This document shows, piece by piece, positions 1-7,613 of a stretch of 9,787 nt of DNA; the first letter of the stretch is position 1, and each line of letters begins with the position of its first letter. The stretch is from positions 1 to 9,787 of the forward strand of contig JARRNO010000217.1 of the NCBI GenBank assembly GCA_037384885.1, in the 5' to 3' direction. Under the pieces are notes generated by a model. The model was not told the origin of the DNA and did not search any database. It saw only the letters and a program-made list of their open reading frames with translations. Source of the stretch: JARRNO01 sp037384885. Lineage in GTDB: Bacteria > Acidobacteriota > UBA4820 > DSQY01. Both the position numbers and the translations under genes were made by a program.

Positions 1-1598
1 ACCCAGGTGGTGATCCGGTTGAACCAGTGCCTGGGATCGTTGCTATACCAGTTGTTCAGGACGCCGGTATCCAGGAAGGTGAATCCCACCTGAGGGACAT
101 AGCCGAGATCGGCCCGGAAGTTCTCGCCGTAATCCTGGTAGTGCGCGTAGTATTCCCAGTTGCGCGTGGCGTGAATGTACATGAGGTCCGCCGCATAGCC
201 TCCGAACAGCCCCTCGGGCTGTCCGTAGGCCGCCGCTGCGGAGCCCGGGTATTTCGTCCAGGAGCCATAGGCGTTCAGGTTGAGCGTGTCCCTGTCTGTG
301 AAGCGAAGCGTGGTGTCCATGCCGAACACCCGGTTGGAATAGCCCGGACCCTCCCGGCTCGTGGCGGTGGCGCCGAGGGTGGAAGACTTGCCGAGATCCC
401 GCCGGTAGCGCAAAACGCTCCCCAGGCTTCCTTCACCGAGGGATCCGGATTGTGAGTTCTGACTTCCGGGAAAGATGAGGTTGGTTTGCCGGTCCTGGAC
501 GCTGAAGCAGGCGAGAGTCCCACGGCCGATCTTCCCTGTCAGCTTCAGGCCCCAGGCCGGATCGGCCAGCGTCCGGGTATAGACGATGGGTACGGTCGTT
601 TGAAAATAATCCATGCCTTCCAGGAAAAAGGGGCGTTTCTCCGGGTAATACAAGGCGAACCGCGTGTTGATGTCCAACTGCGCCGCGTCCGCCTCCACCT
701 GCGAGAAATCGGGATTCAGAGCGGCGTTCAGTGCGAGATTGGGCGTGGGGCTCCAGCGGACGGTCAACCCGGGTTCGACTTTGAAATCCTTCTTCACCAT
801 CCGCCCGTAGGGAAAATCGGGACGGTACTGCGAATAAGTGCTTGCGAGCGTCGGATCGAGTTCCAGGTTCTTTCCCGGGTCGGCGCCCGCGAATCCCTCG
901 ATCTTGTCGGCCTGGCAAAGATAGCAGTTGTTCCCCCGGTCCCGTGGGAAGAGCCCGATCGTATGTGTGACCCCCCGCGGGTAGCTGCGTACGGCGTCGA
1001 ACCCCCAGACCTGGGGCCCGGCGGTTTTCTGAAAACGGAGGGAACTGAAGGGAATGGCCATCTCCACGGTGTAGCCGTCCGGCGTGATGCGGCCGGCGCT
1101 GGCCCAGATGGCGTCCCAGTCAGTGGACGCCCCCGAGTCGGCCGTTTGGATGGCGTCACCCTGGACGCCGAGCGGGTTGCAGAAGAATTCGAAGGCGCGC
1201 CGCTGGTCGTCGAAGGTGTCCAGCACCACTTTCACGTAATCGTCGCTGTACATCTTGTCCCGGTCCGTGTAGCGTGCGCGAATCCGGGAGGGATGAGGGT
1301 CGTACGCCCTGAAGGCCACGTAGAGTTCCTTGGGGCCGTATGCCAGCAGGACCTGGGTCTTGACGGGCGCGGGAATGTTCTCGCCGGGTTGAACCTCGAT
1401 GTCGACATTCAGGACGAGCGCCTGTTTCCAGGCCGCGTCGTTCAAGACGCCGTCGATCTTGACCGGCGCGTTCACCCGGGGAACGCGGTAAGGTGTTTTG
1501 CGGCGAGCCGTTTGGGCGGGCGGCCGCGCCGAGAAACAGTGGAGCCCGGCGGCCAGGCACAGCCAGAGGAGACCAGTCTTTCGGAGGAGATCCCCCAT
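1..1598 (-). CDS. DUF5916 outer-membrane-type protein with CBM9-like N-terminal domain (C-terminus cut by window edge)
   Basis: About 532 residues are visible in one uninterrupted frame from ATG at 1598 to the left edge. Residues 1-25 form a signal peptide (basic start, then a hydrophobic run LLWLCLAAG). Residues 38-215 look like the CBM9-like, DOMON-type beta-sandwich, opening with APVKIDGVLNDAAW and containing the core around FEFFCNPLGVQGD (137-149) and YTVEMAIPFSSL (176-187). Next comes the DUF5916 hallmark at 298-328: FSQVEADAAQLDINTRF and then YPEKRPFFLEG. The remainder, rich in alternating aromatic strands, is probably the start of an outer-membrane beta-barrel. Family members are usually about 700-900 residues, so the last third lies outside the window. 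Family knowledge: secreted or outer-membrane proteins, common in Acidobacteriota, Bacteroidota and Gemmatimonadota; the role and any sugar or peptide ligand are unknown. The start is set by AGGAGAGG a few bases before the ATG. The gene is divergent from the small lysine-rich gene; I found no convincing promoter for it. Confidence 0.88.
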   Translation of the reverse strand, partial: MGDLLRKTGLLWLCLAAGLHCFSARPPAQTARRKTPYRVPRVNAPVKIDGVLNDAAWKQALVLNVDIEVQPGENIPAPVKTQVLLAYGPKELYVAFRAYDPHPSRIRARYTDRDKMYSDDYVKVVLDTFDDQRRAFEFFCNPLGVQGDAIQTADSGASTDWDAIWASAGRITPDGYTVEMAIPFSSLRFQKTAGPQVWGFDAVRSYPRGVTHTIGLFPRDRGNNCYLCQADKIEGFAGADPGKNLELDPTLASTYSQYRPDFPYGRMVKKDFKVEPGLTVRWSPTPNLALNAALNPDFSQVEADAAQLDINTRFALYYPEKRPFFLEGMDYFQTTVPIVYTRTLADPAWGLKLTGKIGRGTLACFSVQDRQTNLIFPGSQNSQSGSLGEGSLGSVLRYRRDLGKSSTLGATATSREGPGYSNRVFGMDTTLRFTDRDTLNLNAYGSWTKYPGSAAAAYGQPEGLFGGYAADLMYIHATRNWEYYAHYQDYGENFRADLGYVPQVGFTFLDTGVLNNWYSNDPRHWFNRITTW

Positions 1599-1601
1599 CC
1601 A

Positions 1602-1611
1602 CCTCTCCTGG
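1602..1611 (-). promoter_or_regulatory. Ribosome binding site of the DUF5916 gene
   Basis: On the minus strand AGGAGAGG sits about 4 bases before the ATG at 1598. This fixes the start. A GTG at 1602 opens a different frame that is not coding. Confidence 0.6.
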
Positions 1612-1764
1612 GAACGGTTGGTTTGACTTGCTTCACGCGGTTCGAGGCCCCATGTTTCCTTCGACGCAAATTCCAGGCGCCCACGGGTCGTGCTCGCCTG
1701 CACCGGGAACGCCTGATATGATACCGAATTTTCGAGACGGAGTGGAACCGCGGCGCGAAGCCTA

Positions 1765-1793
1765 TTGTGAGCGGAGTGTCCTGGTGCTATCTT
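1765..1793 (+). promoter_or_regulatory. Candidate sigma-70 promoter of the lysine-rich small gene
   Basis: A -35-like TTGTGA (1765-1770) is followed by exactly 17 bases and a -10-like TATCTT (1788-1793), preceded by TGC, which gives an extended -10. Each hexamer matches 4 of 6 consensus positions. Predicted transcription would start near 1800, giving a leader of about 56 bases before the ATG at 1856. This is sequence inference only. Confidence 0.45.
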
Positions 1794-1845
1794 GATTCCG
1801 TCCTTCCTGGAGCAGCTCTTGACAGAGCCCGGAGAGACAAGGAAC

Positions 1846-1850
1846 GGAGG
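1846..1850 (+). promoter_or_regulatory. Strong Shine-Dalgarno of the lysine-rich small gene
   Basis: GGAGG sits 5 bases upstream of the ATG at 1856. It is the main sequence evidence that this very short frame is translated. Confidence 0.7.
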
Positions 1851-1855
1851 ACCTC

Positions 1856-1975
1856 ATGAGCAAATCGAAGCAGGTCAAGAAGGAAAACAAGAAGAAACCC
1901 GCCAAGACCAAGAAAGAAAAGAAAGCCGAAAAGCGCGCAAAGAAAGAAGGCCGGATCGAGATCACGCCGTCTTGA
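1856..1975 (+). CDS. Very lysine-rich 39-residue protein, function unknown
   Basis: The open frame codes for 39 residues, starting MSKSKQVKKENKKKPAKTKK and ending GRIEITPS. Fifteen residues are lysine and two arginine, against five glutamates and no aspartate, so the protein is strongly basic; no hydrophobic segment, cysteine or signal peptide is present. A textbook GGAGG (1846-1850) lies 5 bases before the ATG, and a 17-bp-spaced promoter lies upstream, which together support translation despite the short length. The alternating K/E pattern with a PAKTKKEKKAEKRAKKE core could form a highly charged helix or stay disordered. Small K-rich proteins of this kind occur as uncharacterised proteins in several bacterial phyla (from memory, not searched). 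Nucleic-acid or ribosome binding is a reasonable guess but not shown. The gene is divergent from the DUF5916 gene and convergent with the 517-residue exported protein, whose stop is 46 bases away. Confidence 0.65.
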   Translation: MSKSKQVKKENKKKPAKTKKEKKAEKRAKKEGRIEITPS

Positions 1976-2021
1976 AAGCGGCGACCTGGCAGAACGAGGC
2001 CGGCAGCAGCGCCCGGCGTCC

Positions 2022-3575
2022 CTATTCGCACTCGGGATTGCAGGCCTTGATATCGACCTTCCAGACGACCTTGTAATTTCCCTTGGCGTCCGCCGCACGG
2101 CGATTGAAGGTTTTCTCGATTGTGGACCGGTCGCCCCGGGTCTCGATGGTGAAGATGGGCTTGCCATGGGTGCCGCGCGAGAGAATGAAATAGGCCTTTA
2201 CCATGGGCAGATCCGTTTCCATGATGTAGGGGATGGGCAGGGGAGAGGTCGGGTCGACGAGGACGTACCAGACCCGGCCCTTCACCGAGTCTCCGTAGTC
2301 CTTGGTGGCCTTGTCCACCTGGAGAATCATGCGGTTGCCGTCGATGATTCCGTGCACGGGTACGAGGAAAGAATAGGGCCCGGCGAAGGTTCGCCCGATC
2401 TTGCCGAACTCGTTGACGACTTCCTTGTGGCCGGGCAGGGCCGGCATGGGCGGCAGGGCCAGGTGAAAGATGACGTAGCGGTTCATGGCGGGTGTGGCGG
2501 CCATGAGATTTTCGTAGACCTTGAAATTGCCGGCATTGCCTTCGAACTCTCCTGAAACCTTGATCGGCCCCGGACCGTCATTCTTCTGATACAACAGGGT
2601 CAACTTCCCCGTCAGATCGATGTTGTACGCCCACCACTTGCTGCCGTAGTTGATGGACTTGTGGGCCGTCGTCAGCACCGATTTGGCGTACATGACGTCC
2701 TCGGCGTTGAGCGGGGAAGGGGCGAGCTTGTACTTCTCCAGAACGTACTTTTCGGCGATGTCCTTCGCAACTTCCGTCCACTCGTGGGTCAGAAAATTCA
2801 CGAAACCGGCGTAAAGCTGCAGTCCGGCCACGGCCGTGGAAAGGTCATCACACGTTGAGGGCTTGCTGCTTCCCCACAGGCTGAGTTTTTCTTCAAGCTG
2901 GTTCCGGGCCGCGTCTGCCCCGGCCGCGGCTTGGGCCATTTTGTCGAAAGCGGGTTGCAGGTCCTTTTGCAGGACCGGGAGTTTGGCGGGCAGTTTTGTA
3001 ACGGGGCCGAGGGCGTTCGCCAGCTCCTGGCCCCGGGCTGCGCCTTCGCGGAGATTCGCCGCGATTCGGGTGAGCCGTTTCAGGGCCTCGGCCCGCCCCG
3101 GGGATGCGGGGAGCATGGCCACCTGCTGCTGCAAGATGGGTACGCCCGCTTCCATGGCGGAGAGCAGGGATGAGGTCTTGTCAGCGGCCTGGTTGGCCAT
3201 TCCCAGCGGGCTGACAACTTCGAATTGTGTGTCCGCCGTGGATTTGCCGTCGGGCGAGGTCGCCGTGACGCGATATTCCCCCAGGCTCCGGGCCCCCCTG
3301 AATTCAACGGACCACGCGCCGGTGGAGGCGATGGACGCCGCCAAGTTCATAGCATGGCCGGAGGGAGCCCTGACGCTGACCTTCAGGCTCTTGCCTCGCA
3401 TGGGCACGCTGTAGCCGGTTATTTTGACAGGCTGGTTCACCAGAACCAGCGAGGGTGTTTCCACGCTGACGGGAGCGGCGCCCCTCTTGAGCTGCTGGGC
3501 AAGAGCCGGCAGGGCGGCGCTTAAGATCAGGATGAGGGCGAGCGGCCGTACGAGCAGCTTTTTTATGTGGGACAT
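2022..3575 (-). CDS. Exported protein of unknown function with Ig-like N-terminal region
   Basis: The protein has 517 residues. I chose the ATG at 3575 because GGAGG lies 5 bases upstream and because it begins a clean signal peptide (MSHIKKLLVRPLALILILSA, probable cleavage after LPALA at 22-26). The open frame extends 21 codons further upstream to 3638, but that start would bury the signal peptide. Residues about 35-122 read as an Ig/Big-like beta-domain: a proline- and valine-rich start, then VNQPVKITGYSV, GAWSVEF and GEYRVTATSPDGK. Residues 127-300 are alanine-, leucine- and glutamine-rich and probably helical or coiled. Residues 300-517 are again strand-rich (YNIDLTGKLTLLY, IKVSGEFEG, NRMILQVDK) and end with two cysteines in ACNPECE. 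I do not recognise a named family. The protein is probably periplasmic or surface-exposed. The gene lies 141 bp downstream of the DUF2846-like gene on the same strand and may be co-transcribed with it; no separate promoter was found. Confidence 0.8.
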   Translation of the reverse strand: MSHIKKLLVRPLALILILSAALPALAQQLKRGAAPVSVETPSLVLVNQPVKITGYSVPMRGKSLKVSVRAPSGHAMNLAASIASTGAWSVEFRGARSLGEYRVTATSPDGKSTADTQFEVVSPLGMANQAADKTSSLLSAMEAGVPILQQQVAMLPASPGRAEALKRLTRIAANLREGAARGQELANALGPVTKLPAKLPVLQKDLQPAFDKMAQAAAGADAARNQLEEKLSLWGSSKPSTCDDLSTAVAGLQLYAGFVNFLTHEWTEVAKDIAEKYVLEKYKLAPSPLNAEDVMYAKSVLTTAHKSINYGSKWWAYNIDLTGKLTLLYQKNDGPGPIKVSGEFEGNAGNFKVYENLMAATPAMNRYVIFHLALPPMPALPGHKEVVNEFGKIGRTFAGPYSFLVPVHGIIDGNRMILQVDKATKDYGDSVKGRVWYVLVDPTSPLPIPYIMETDLPMVKAYFILSRGTHGKPIFTIETRGDRSTIEKTFNRRAADAKGNYKVVWKVDIKACNPECE

Positions 3576-3716
3576 GGGACCCTCCGCTGCGGCCAGTCGC
3601 ACGGCGATCACCGCGTAAGCGGCCGCGATAGACTTCAAAAGGCTGCCGTTGCGGGAAGGACCGCAGCGGGCTGTTCGAACCGAAGGACTGGCTGGGCGCG
3701 AAGCTCCCCAGCTGTC

Positions 3717-4316
3717 TCACTTCACCCAGGGCGGCGAATCGAAGCCGTCCCCGGACTTTAGAGTCTCGAATTCTTTTCCCTTCGCCCGGTACTTCTTGAT
3801 CGTCTTCTGAGTCTTGGCGTGCTTTTCATTCACCCACTCAAGTCCTTCGTCCGTGGTGACGACGGCGTGGAGCTTACTGGCTTCCTTGAGAAATTCCTCC
3901 ATCGCCTCGGACCCGGTGCGGGCGGGTTCAAAGTGGGTGCGGGCCTTCCATGCGCCCATGTGTATGGCGACCTGGACGATGTAAATCTTGCCGGCTTCAA
4001 CGTTCGCTTCAAGGAATCCGGCGTTTTCAGCGGCAACGATGAACTCGTGCTTTCCCGGGTCGCAGTCGTAGGCGATGTAGGTGCGAGGGCCGACGATACC
4101 GAGAAACGTCCCGTCGGCGTAAAGCTTCACTTTAAATGCCGCGCCAAACATCTGCGGCCGCGCGAAGTAGATCAGCGCCTTCCCCTCGGCCGGGCGGCGG
4201 GACGCATCCAGCGGCTTGTCCTTCAGAACCGTGTACTTGTCCGATGCCTTTGTGGGCGAGGTCCCGGCGAACATCGCTGCAAGAAGGACGAAGAACAGAA
4301 CACCGTATCTCTTCAT
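3717..4316 (-). CDS. DUF2846-like exported protein
   Basis: The protein has 199 residues. The ATG at 4316 is preferred over the longer frame at 4337 because a GGAGGAGG sequence lies about 6 bases before it and a signal peptide begins there (MKRYGVLFFVLLAAMFAGTS, likely cleaved after about residue 25, PTKAS). Residues 46-116 match the DUF2846 pattern in memory: GKALIYFARP, then FKVKLYADGTFLGIVGPRTY, DCDPGKHEF and an ending VEAGKIYIVQV. These proteins are small envelope proteins or lipoproteins of unknown function. This copy has no lipobox cysteine, so it is probably soluble in the periplasm. The C-terminal 75 residues are charged and probably helical (EAMEEFLKEASKLH, KTIKKYRAKGKEFETLK), beyond the domain itself. 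A near-consensus sigma-70 promoter lies upstream, and the 517-residue exported protein follows on the same strand. Confidence 0.85.
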   Translation of the reverse strand: MKRYGVLFFVLLAAMFAGTSPTKASDKYTVLKDKPLDASRRPAEGKALIYFARPQMFGAAFKVKLYADGTFLGIVGPRTYIAYDCDPGKHEFIVAAENAGFLEANVEAGKIYIVQVAIHMGAWKARTHFEPARTGSEAMEEFLKEASKLHAVVTTDEGLEWVNEKHAKTQKTIKKYRAKGKEFETLKSGDGFDSPPWVK

Positions 4317-4363
4317 GAGAGACCTCCTCCCGTTCATTGGCCATGTGTACTGACGTTGTCTCT

Positions 4364-4392
4364 CTTATAGCACCGCAGAGATGGGGGGTCAA
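4364..4392 (-). promoter_or_regulatory. Sigma-70 promoter of the DUF2846-like gene
   Basis: Read on the minus strand, TTGACC (4392-4387) is followed by exactly 17 bases and TATAAG (4369-4364). Each hexamer matches 5 of 6 consensus positions, the best housekeeping promoter in the window. Transcription would start near 4357, giving a leader of about 40 bases ending in the GGAGGAGG ribosome binding site. The promoter lies inside the 131-bp divergent gap shared with the DUF2059 gene. Confidence 0.65.
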
Positions 4393-4415
4393 TGAAGCCG
4401 GCACAGGAGGCCGTG

Positions 4416-4424
4416 TGGTATGCT
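4416..4424 (+). promoter_or_regulatory. Possible extended -10 of the DUF2059 gene
   Basis: TGGTATGCT reads as a TGn extended -10 with TATGCT (4419-4424). No good -35 lies 16-18 bases upstream. Transcription would start near 4431, leaving about 17 bases before the ATG, just enough for the GGAGG at 4438-4442. Weak evidence. Confidence 0.25.
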
Positions 4425-4447
4425 GTGGCCATTCATCGGAGGTTTTC

Positions 4448-4936
4448 ATGAGACTTAAGAGTTTGCTCTTGACGGTGGTGCTGGCGGCTTTCTGTGTGGC
4501 GGCGTACGGGCAGCAGCCGTCTCCCCAACCAAAGCCCCAAAAGGATGAACTCGGCGCCAAAATAAGGGAACTCATTGAGCTGTCGCACGGCGAAAAACTC
4601 GCCAATCAAATGCTCGACCGGATGTTCGGCGTCTTCGAAAACAGCATGCCGGAGGTGCCGCAGGAGGTGTGGGAGAAATTGCGGGAGAAATTTGACACCG
4701 GGGAGCTGCTCAATCTCGAAATTCCCATTTACGAGAAATATTACACGCTGAAGGACGTCGAGGGATTGATCGCCTTTTATAAAAGCCCGCTGGGACAGAA
4801 AGTCCTCGCCAACCAGGGCGATATCATGAGAGATTCCATGGCGGTTGGCATGCAGTATGGCCGCTCGGTCGCAGAGAAAGTCATCCACGATCTGCAACAG
4901 AAAGGATACAAGGTTCCAAAGACGCTGAAAACCTGA
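4448..4936 (+). CDS. DUF2059 family small exported protein
   Basis: The protein has 162 residues. ATG at 4448 is chosen because GGAGG (4438-4442) lies 5 bases upstream and the signal peptide begins there (MRLKSLLLTVVLAAFCVAAY, likely cleaved before GQQPS); the open frame itself continues upstream to 4337. A short proline- and glutamine-rich linker (21-32) precedes an all-helical domain. The DUF2059 core is at about 92-120: IPIYEKYYTLKDVEGLIAFY followed by KSPLGQKVL, the family's usual signature. Length and layout are normal for the family. The function is unknown; the protein is expected in the periplasm. It is transcribed divergently from the DUF2846-like gene and converges with the broken kinase gene, whose stop is 48 bases away. 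Confidence 0.92.
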   Translation: MRLKSLLLTVVLAAFCVAAYGQQPSPQPKPQKDELGAKIRELIELSHGEKLANQMLDRMFGVFENSMPEVPQEVWEKLREKFDTGELLNLEIPIYEKYYTLKDVEGLIAFYKSPLGQKVLANQGDIMRDSMAVGMQYGRSVAEKVIHDLQQKGYKVPKTLKT

Positions 4937-4942
4937 CAGGGC

Positions 4943-4963
4943 TTACGCAAGGGCGCAAGGACG
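4943..4963 (+). repeat. Degenerate CGCAAAG-type dispersed repeat, copy 1
   Basis: ACGCAAGGGCGCAAGGACG contains two CGCAAGG units three bases apart. It resembles a short intergenic repeat family built from alternating CGCAAAG units, which I recall from many bacterial genomes. A second copy in the opposite orientation lies at 8352-8381, so the pair flanks the broken kinase gene. Confidence 0.45.
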
Positions 4964-4974
4964 AGAGCTCCGAA

Positions 4975-4992
4975 GGGCGTCAGCTCACGCCC
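4975..4992. terminator. Hairpin between the convergent DUF2059 and kinase genes
   Basis: GGGCGT, loop CAGCTC, ACGCCC forms a perfect 6-bp stem between the two convergent stops and overlaps the kinase stop codon at 4985-4987. No T-tract follows on either strand, so a classical rho-independent terminator is doubtful. Confidence 0.3.
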
Positions 4993-6046
4993 CCTCCCGG
5001 CGCGCGTCTAAAAGTTCGCGAATTTTCAGGGCGAGTTCGTTCCGTCGGAAGGGCTTCTGAAGGTAATCCTTTGTCGAGACGTCCTTGCCTTCGGCCCGGA
5101 ACAGGTCTTCTGAATAGCCGGTCATGAAAAGAACAGGAAGAGAGGGCCGCCGGGTTTTGAGGCGGCCGGCAAGGTCCAAACCGTCTCCGTCGGGCATGGT
5201 CATATCCGTCAGAAGGAGATCGTACCGGCCGGGGGATTTCTCGAAGGCCAGAGCAGCCGATTCGACATTTTCATGAGCTGTGACCGTGTATCCGAGGCTT
5301 TCCAGAACGGCAGTGACCACTTCCCGCACTTGTGGGTCGTCCTCCGCCACCAGAATCTCTTCCGTTCCAGGCTCCAGACGCAATTGTTCTTCCTGGACGG
5401 TTGAAGGATGCGCGTCATCTTCCTCCGCCGGCAAATAGATCTTGAAGCAGGCCCCGTGTCCCTTCTCGGAATAGAGGTGGATGGCGCCGCCCAGGCTTCT
5501 CACCAGGCCGTATACGATGGAAAGTCCCAGCCCTGTTCCCTGGCCCTCCGGCTTCGTGGTGAAGAACGGTTCGAATATCTTGTCCTGAATGTTCCGTGGT
5601 ACGCCGGGACCTGTGTCCGAAACGGTAAGCCGGATGTACCGGCCGGGCGGCAGTTCCGCTTCGTCCTTGACGATGACTCCGTCGAGAGGGGCGTTTTCGC
5701 TCAGGATGGTGATCCGCCCTTTTTGATTCAAGGCGTCACGGGCATTGACCACTAGATTGACAAGGATCTGCTCGATTTTGCCCGCGTCACACTTGACCGG
5801 CCAGAGGTCCGACTGCAGTTTGGTTTCGACCCGGATGGAATCTCCCACGAGACGCTCAAGCATGGCCGAAACGGAGCGCACGCAGTCGTTGATCTGCAGG
5901 ACGGATTCGCCGGATCCTGCTTGCCTGCTGAATGACAGCAGCTGGCGCGTTAGAGAAGCGGCGCGTTCCGCCGAACGCATGATTTCGCGCAAGTACTCCT
6001 TCAGCTTCATTCGAGGCGGCTCGCTGGTGGCGGCCAGGTCGATGGT
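4985..6046 (-). CDS. Kinase segment C: second DHp helix, HATPase and receiver domain
   Basis: The frame opens at 6046 after a TGA (6049-6047) and reads TIDLAATSEPPR before the first ATG at 6010. Numbering from that ATG: residues 1-30 are the second helix of the dimerisation domain (SAERAASLTRQLLSFSRQ); the ATPase follows with an N-box (QILVNLVVNARDAL, 81-94), G1 (DTGPGVP, 132-138), F-box (FEPFFTTKP, 146-154) and G2 (GTGLGLS, 158-164), all apparently intact. A receiver domain spans 216-335 with the acidic pocket EDD (223-225), phosphoacceptor D269 in LLLTDMTMPDGDG, T297 and K319. No output domain follows. The helix with the HDFNN box and its phosphorylated histidine should lie just before IDLAA and is missing. 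No ribosome binding site precedes ATG 6010, so separate expression is unlikely. Confidence 0.8.
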   Translation of the reverse strand, partial: TIDLAATSEPPRMKLKEYLREIMRSAERAASLTRQLLSFSRQAGSGESVLQINDCVRSVSAMLERLVGDSIRVETKLQSDLWPVKCDAGKIEQILVNLVVNARDALNQKGRITILSENAPLDGVIVKDEAELPPGRYIRLTVSDTGPGVPRNIQDKIFEPFFTTKPEGQGTGLGLSIVYGLVRSLGGAIHLYSEKGHGACFKIYLPAEEDDAHPSTVQEEQLRLEPGTEEILVAEDDPQVREVVTAVLESLGYTVTAHENVESAALAFEKSPGRYDLLLTDMTMPDGDGLDLAGRLKTRRPSLPVLFMTGYSEDLFRAEGKDVSTKDYLQKPFRRNELALKIRELLDARREGA

Positions 6047-7613
6047 TCACAAAGACGCCTGACCAAGTCTTTCCCGATGAAATGGTGTTCCACATGTCAC
6101 CGTAAAAGCTCTGGTCTTGAACGCCGGCTTTGAACATGTCGGGATTTTTCCCAATCAATTCGTTGGCGGCGTAGCCGGACAGCGTTTCCGTTGCAGGATT
6201 AACGTAGACGATGCGGGCTTTGGCGTCTGTGACCAATACGGCATCGTGGGTCTGCTCGACCGCTTCACTCAGAAGCCGGAGCCGTGATTGCGCAGCCTTT
6301 TGCTCCGTGATGTCCATCAAGATGCCGCGCACCTGAACAACCTTTCCATGCTCCTGAATAGGGATCCCCTGGGTTCTCACCTGCTTTTCCCGGCCAGCCG
6401 CGTCTATCAGGTCAAGTTCAAGGTCGTAGGGGAGCCCCTTTTCCACCACATCCTTCAGGGCCGACTGGATCTTTCGTTTGGATTCACCGCGGTAGAACTG
6501 AAGCCCGATATCCCGGCTGGTGGGATCTTCGGGATTAAGACCGTGAATCCTTGCGACCTCGTCCGTCCAGGTCCCTTCGCCGGTGGCCGTATCGAACTGC
6601 CAGCCCCCGAGCTTTGCAATTTCGCCGGCCATGCGGATCAAATCATCTTTTCTTCGAGCCGCCTCTTCCGCTTCCTTTCGTTCTGTGATGTCTTCTGCGG
6701 TTCCTTCGTAGTAGACAATGCAATCGTTCTCGTCGCGAATCGCCCGGGAACTTTCCCTGATCCAGATAAAACGGCCGTCCTTCCTCTTCCACCGGGCCTC
6801 CAGGCCGGCGACGAATCCCTTTTCCTCGATCTCGCTTTTGAATTCGTCGCGGGGGTAGCTGGGATGAAAGTTGGCGGCTTCGAGGTTGCTTTGTTTCAAC
6901 TCGTCAAAGGACGCGTAGCCGAGCATTCCGCAGAGCGCCGGGTTCGCAAGAAGTATTTCGCCGGCGGGCGTGGTCCGGTAGAGTCCGAGCATGGTGTTTT
7001 CAAACAGGCTCTTGAAGCGCAGTTCGCTGTCCTTCAGGGCGTCTTCGGCGCGTTTCTTTTCGGTGATGTCGTCGATGATGGAAATAAAGTGATCGGGTCC
7101 CCCCTCCGAATCGCGGACAAGCGCGACGGTGAGATTTCCCCAGAATGTGGTCCGCTGCTTCGTGACGTAACGCTTTTCAACGGAGTACTTTTCTAAATTA
7201 CCAGTGCGGAGGTTTTGGTAAAGGGAACGGTCGCGCTTCAGATCATCGGGATGCGTCAGATCCTGGAAGGTCATGGATAACAGTTCGTCTCGCGAGTATC
7301 CCAGCATGCGGCAGAGCTGGTCGTTGACCTCGAGCCACCGGCCGTCCAAAGCCACTTGCGCAATGCCGAGGCCTGCATGCTGGAATGTGGTCTGGTATTT
7401 CTCACGTTCGAAAGCCAGGGCGCTCTGGCTGGAAAGGCTGTGACGCAGGAAACGCCGTTCGCGCCACTGCCAGCCGACAACGGCCACGCTTCCCAACGTC
7501 CCCATGATGAGGAGAAGAAACAACCCAGTCCACATAGCCCGCCTTCGGATGGGGGCGAGCACTTCGGTCTGATCGATTTTCGCCACCATGAGCCTGTTTG
7601 TGCCGGGGAGTCT
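6045..7613 (-). CDS. Kinase segment B: second TM and four PAS domains
   Basis: This frame opens after a TAA at 7616-7614. It resumes homology with PGTNRLMVAKIDQTEV, the juxtamembrane end of the sensor domain, then a membrane helix (TGLFLLLIMGTLGSVAVVGW). Numbering from the internal ATG at 7589, PAS1 spans about 62-180, PAS2 187-305, PAS3 312-432 and PAS4 from 438. Each of the first three ends in the PAC signature: DDITEKK, EDITERK and MDITEQK. PAS4 stops abruptly after TWSGVFVN (508-515) at 6045, about halfway through the fold. The open frame nominally continues to 5856, but that tail (HRPGRHQRAASNEAEG onward) is not PAS-like and overlaps segment C in another frame. PAS domains in such kinases act as cytoplasmic sensors or dimer linkers; no ligand can be inferred. 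Confidence 0.75.

Noticed and set aside
486..1721. 411-residue open frame on the plus strand
   Set aside because: It is antisense to the DUF5916 gene, whose domain signatures are clear; the frame lacks a ribosome binding site and recognisable motifs and is a by-product of G+C-rich codon use.
1999..2017. GCCGG/CCGGC stem between the convergent lysine-rich and 517-residue genes
   Set aside because: A 5-bp stem with a 9-base loop and no T-tract; not enough for a terminator call.
1787..2167. Minus-strand open frames with phenylalanine/leucine-rich, membrane-like stretches
   Set aside because: The hydrophobic run is the complement of the lysine codons of the small plus-strand gene; no ribosome binding site.
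5856..6044. C-terminal tail of the kinase segment B frame
   Set aside because: Past the frame junction it is out-of-frame sequence overlapping segment C, which has real DHp and ATPase homology.
6288..7196. 302-residue open frame on the plus strand
   Set aside because: Antisense to PAS domains 1-3 of the kinase, no family features and no ribosome binding site.
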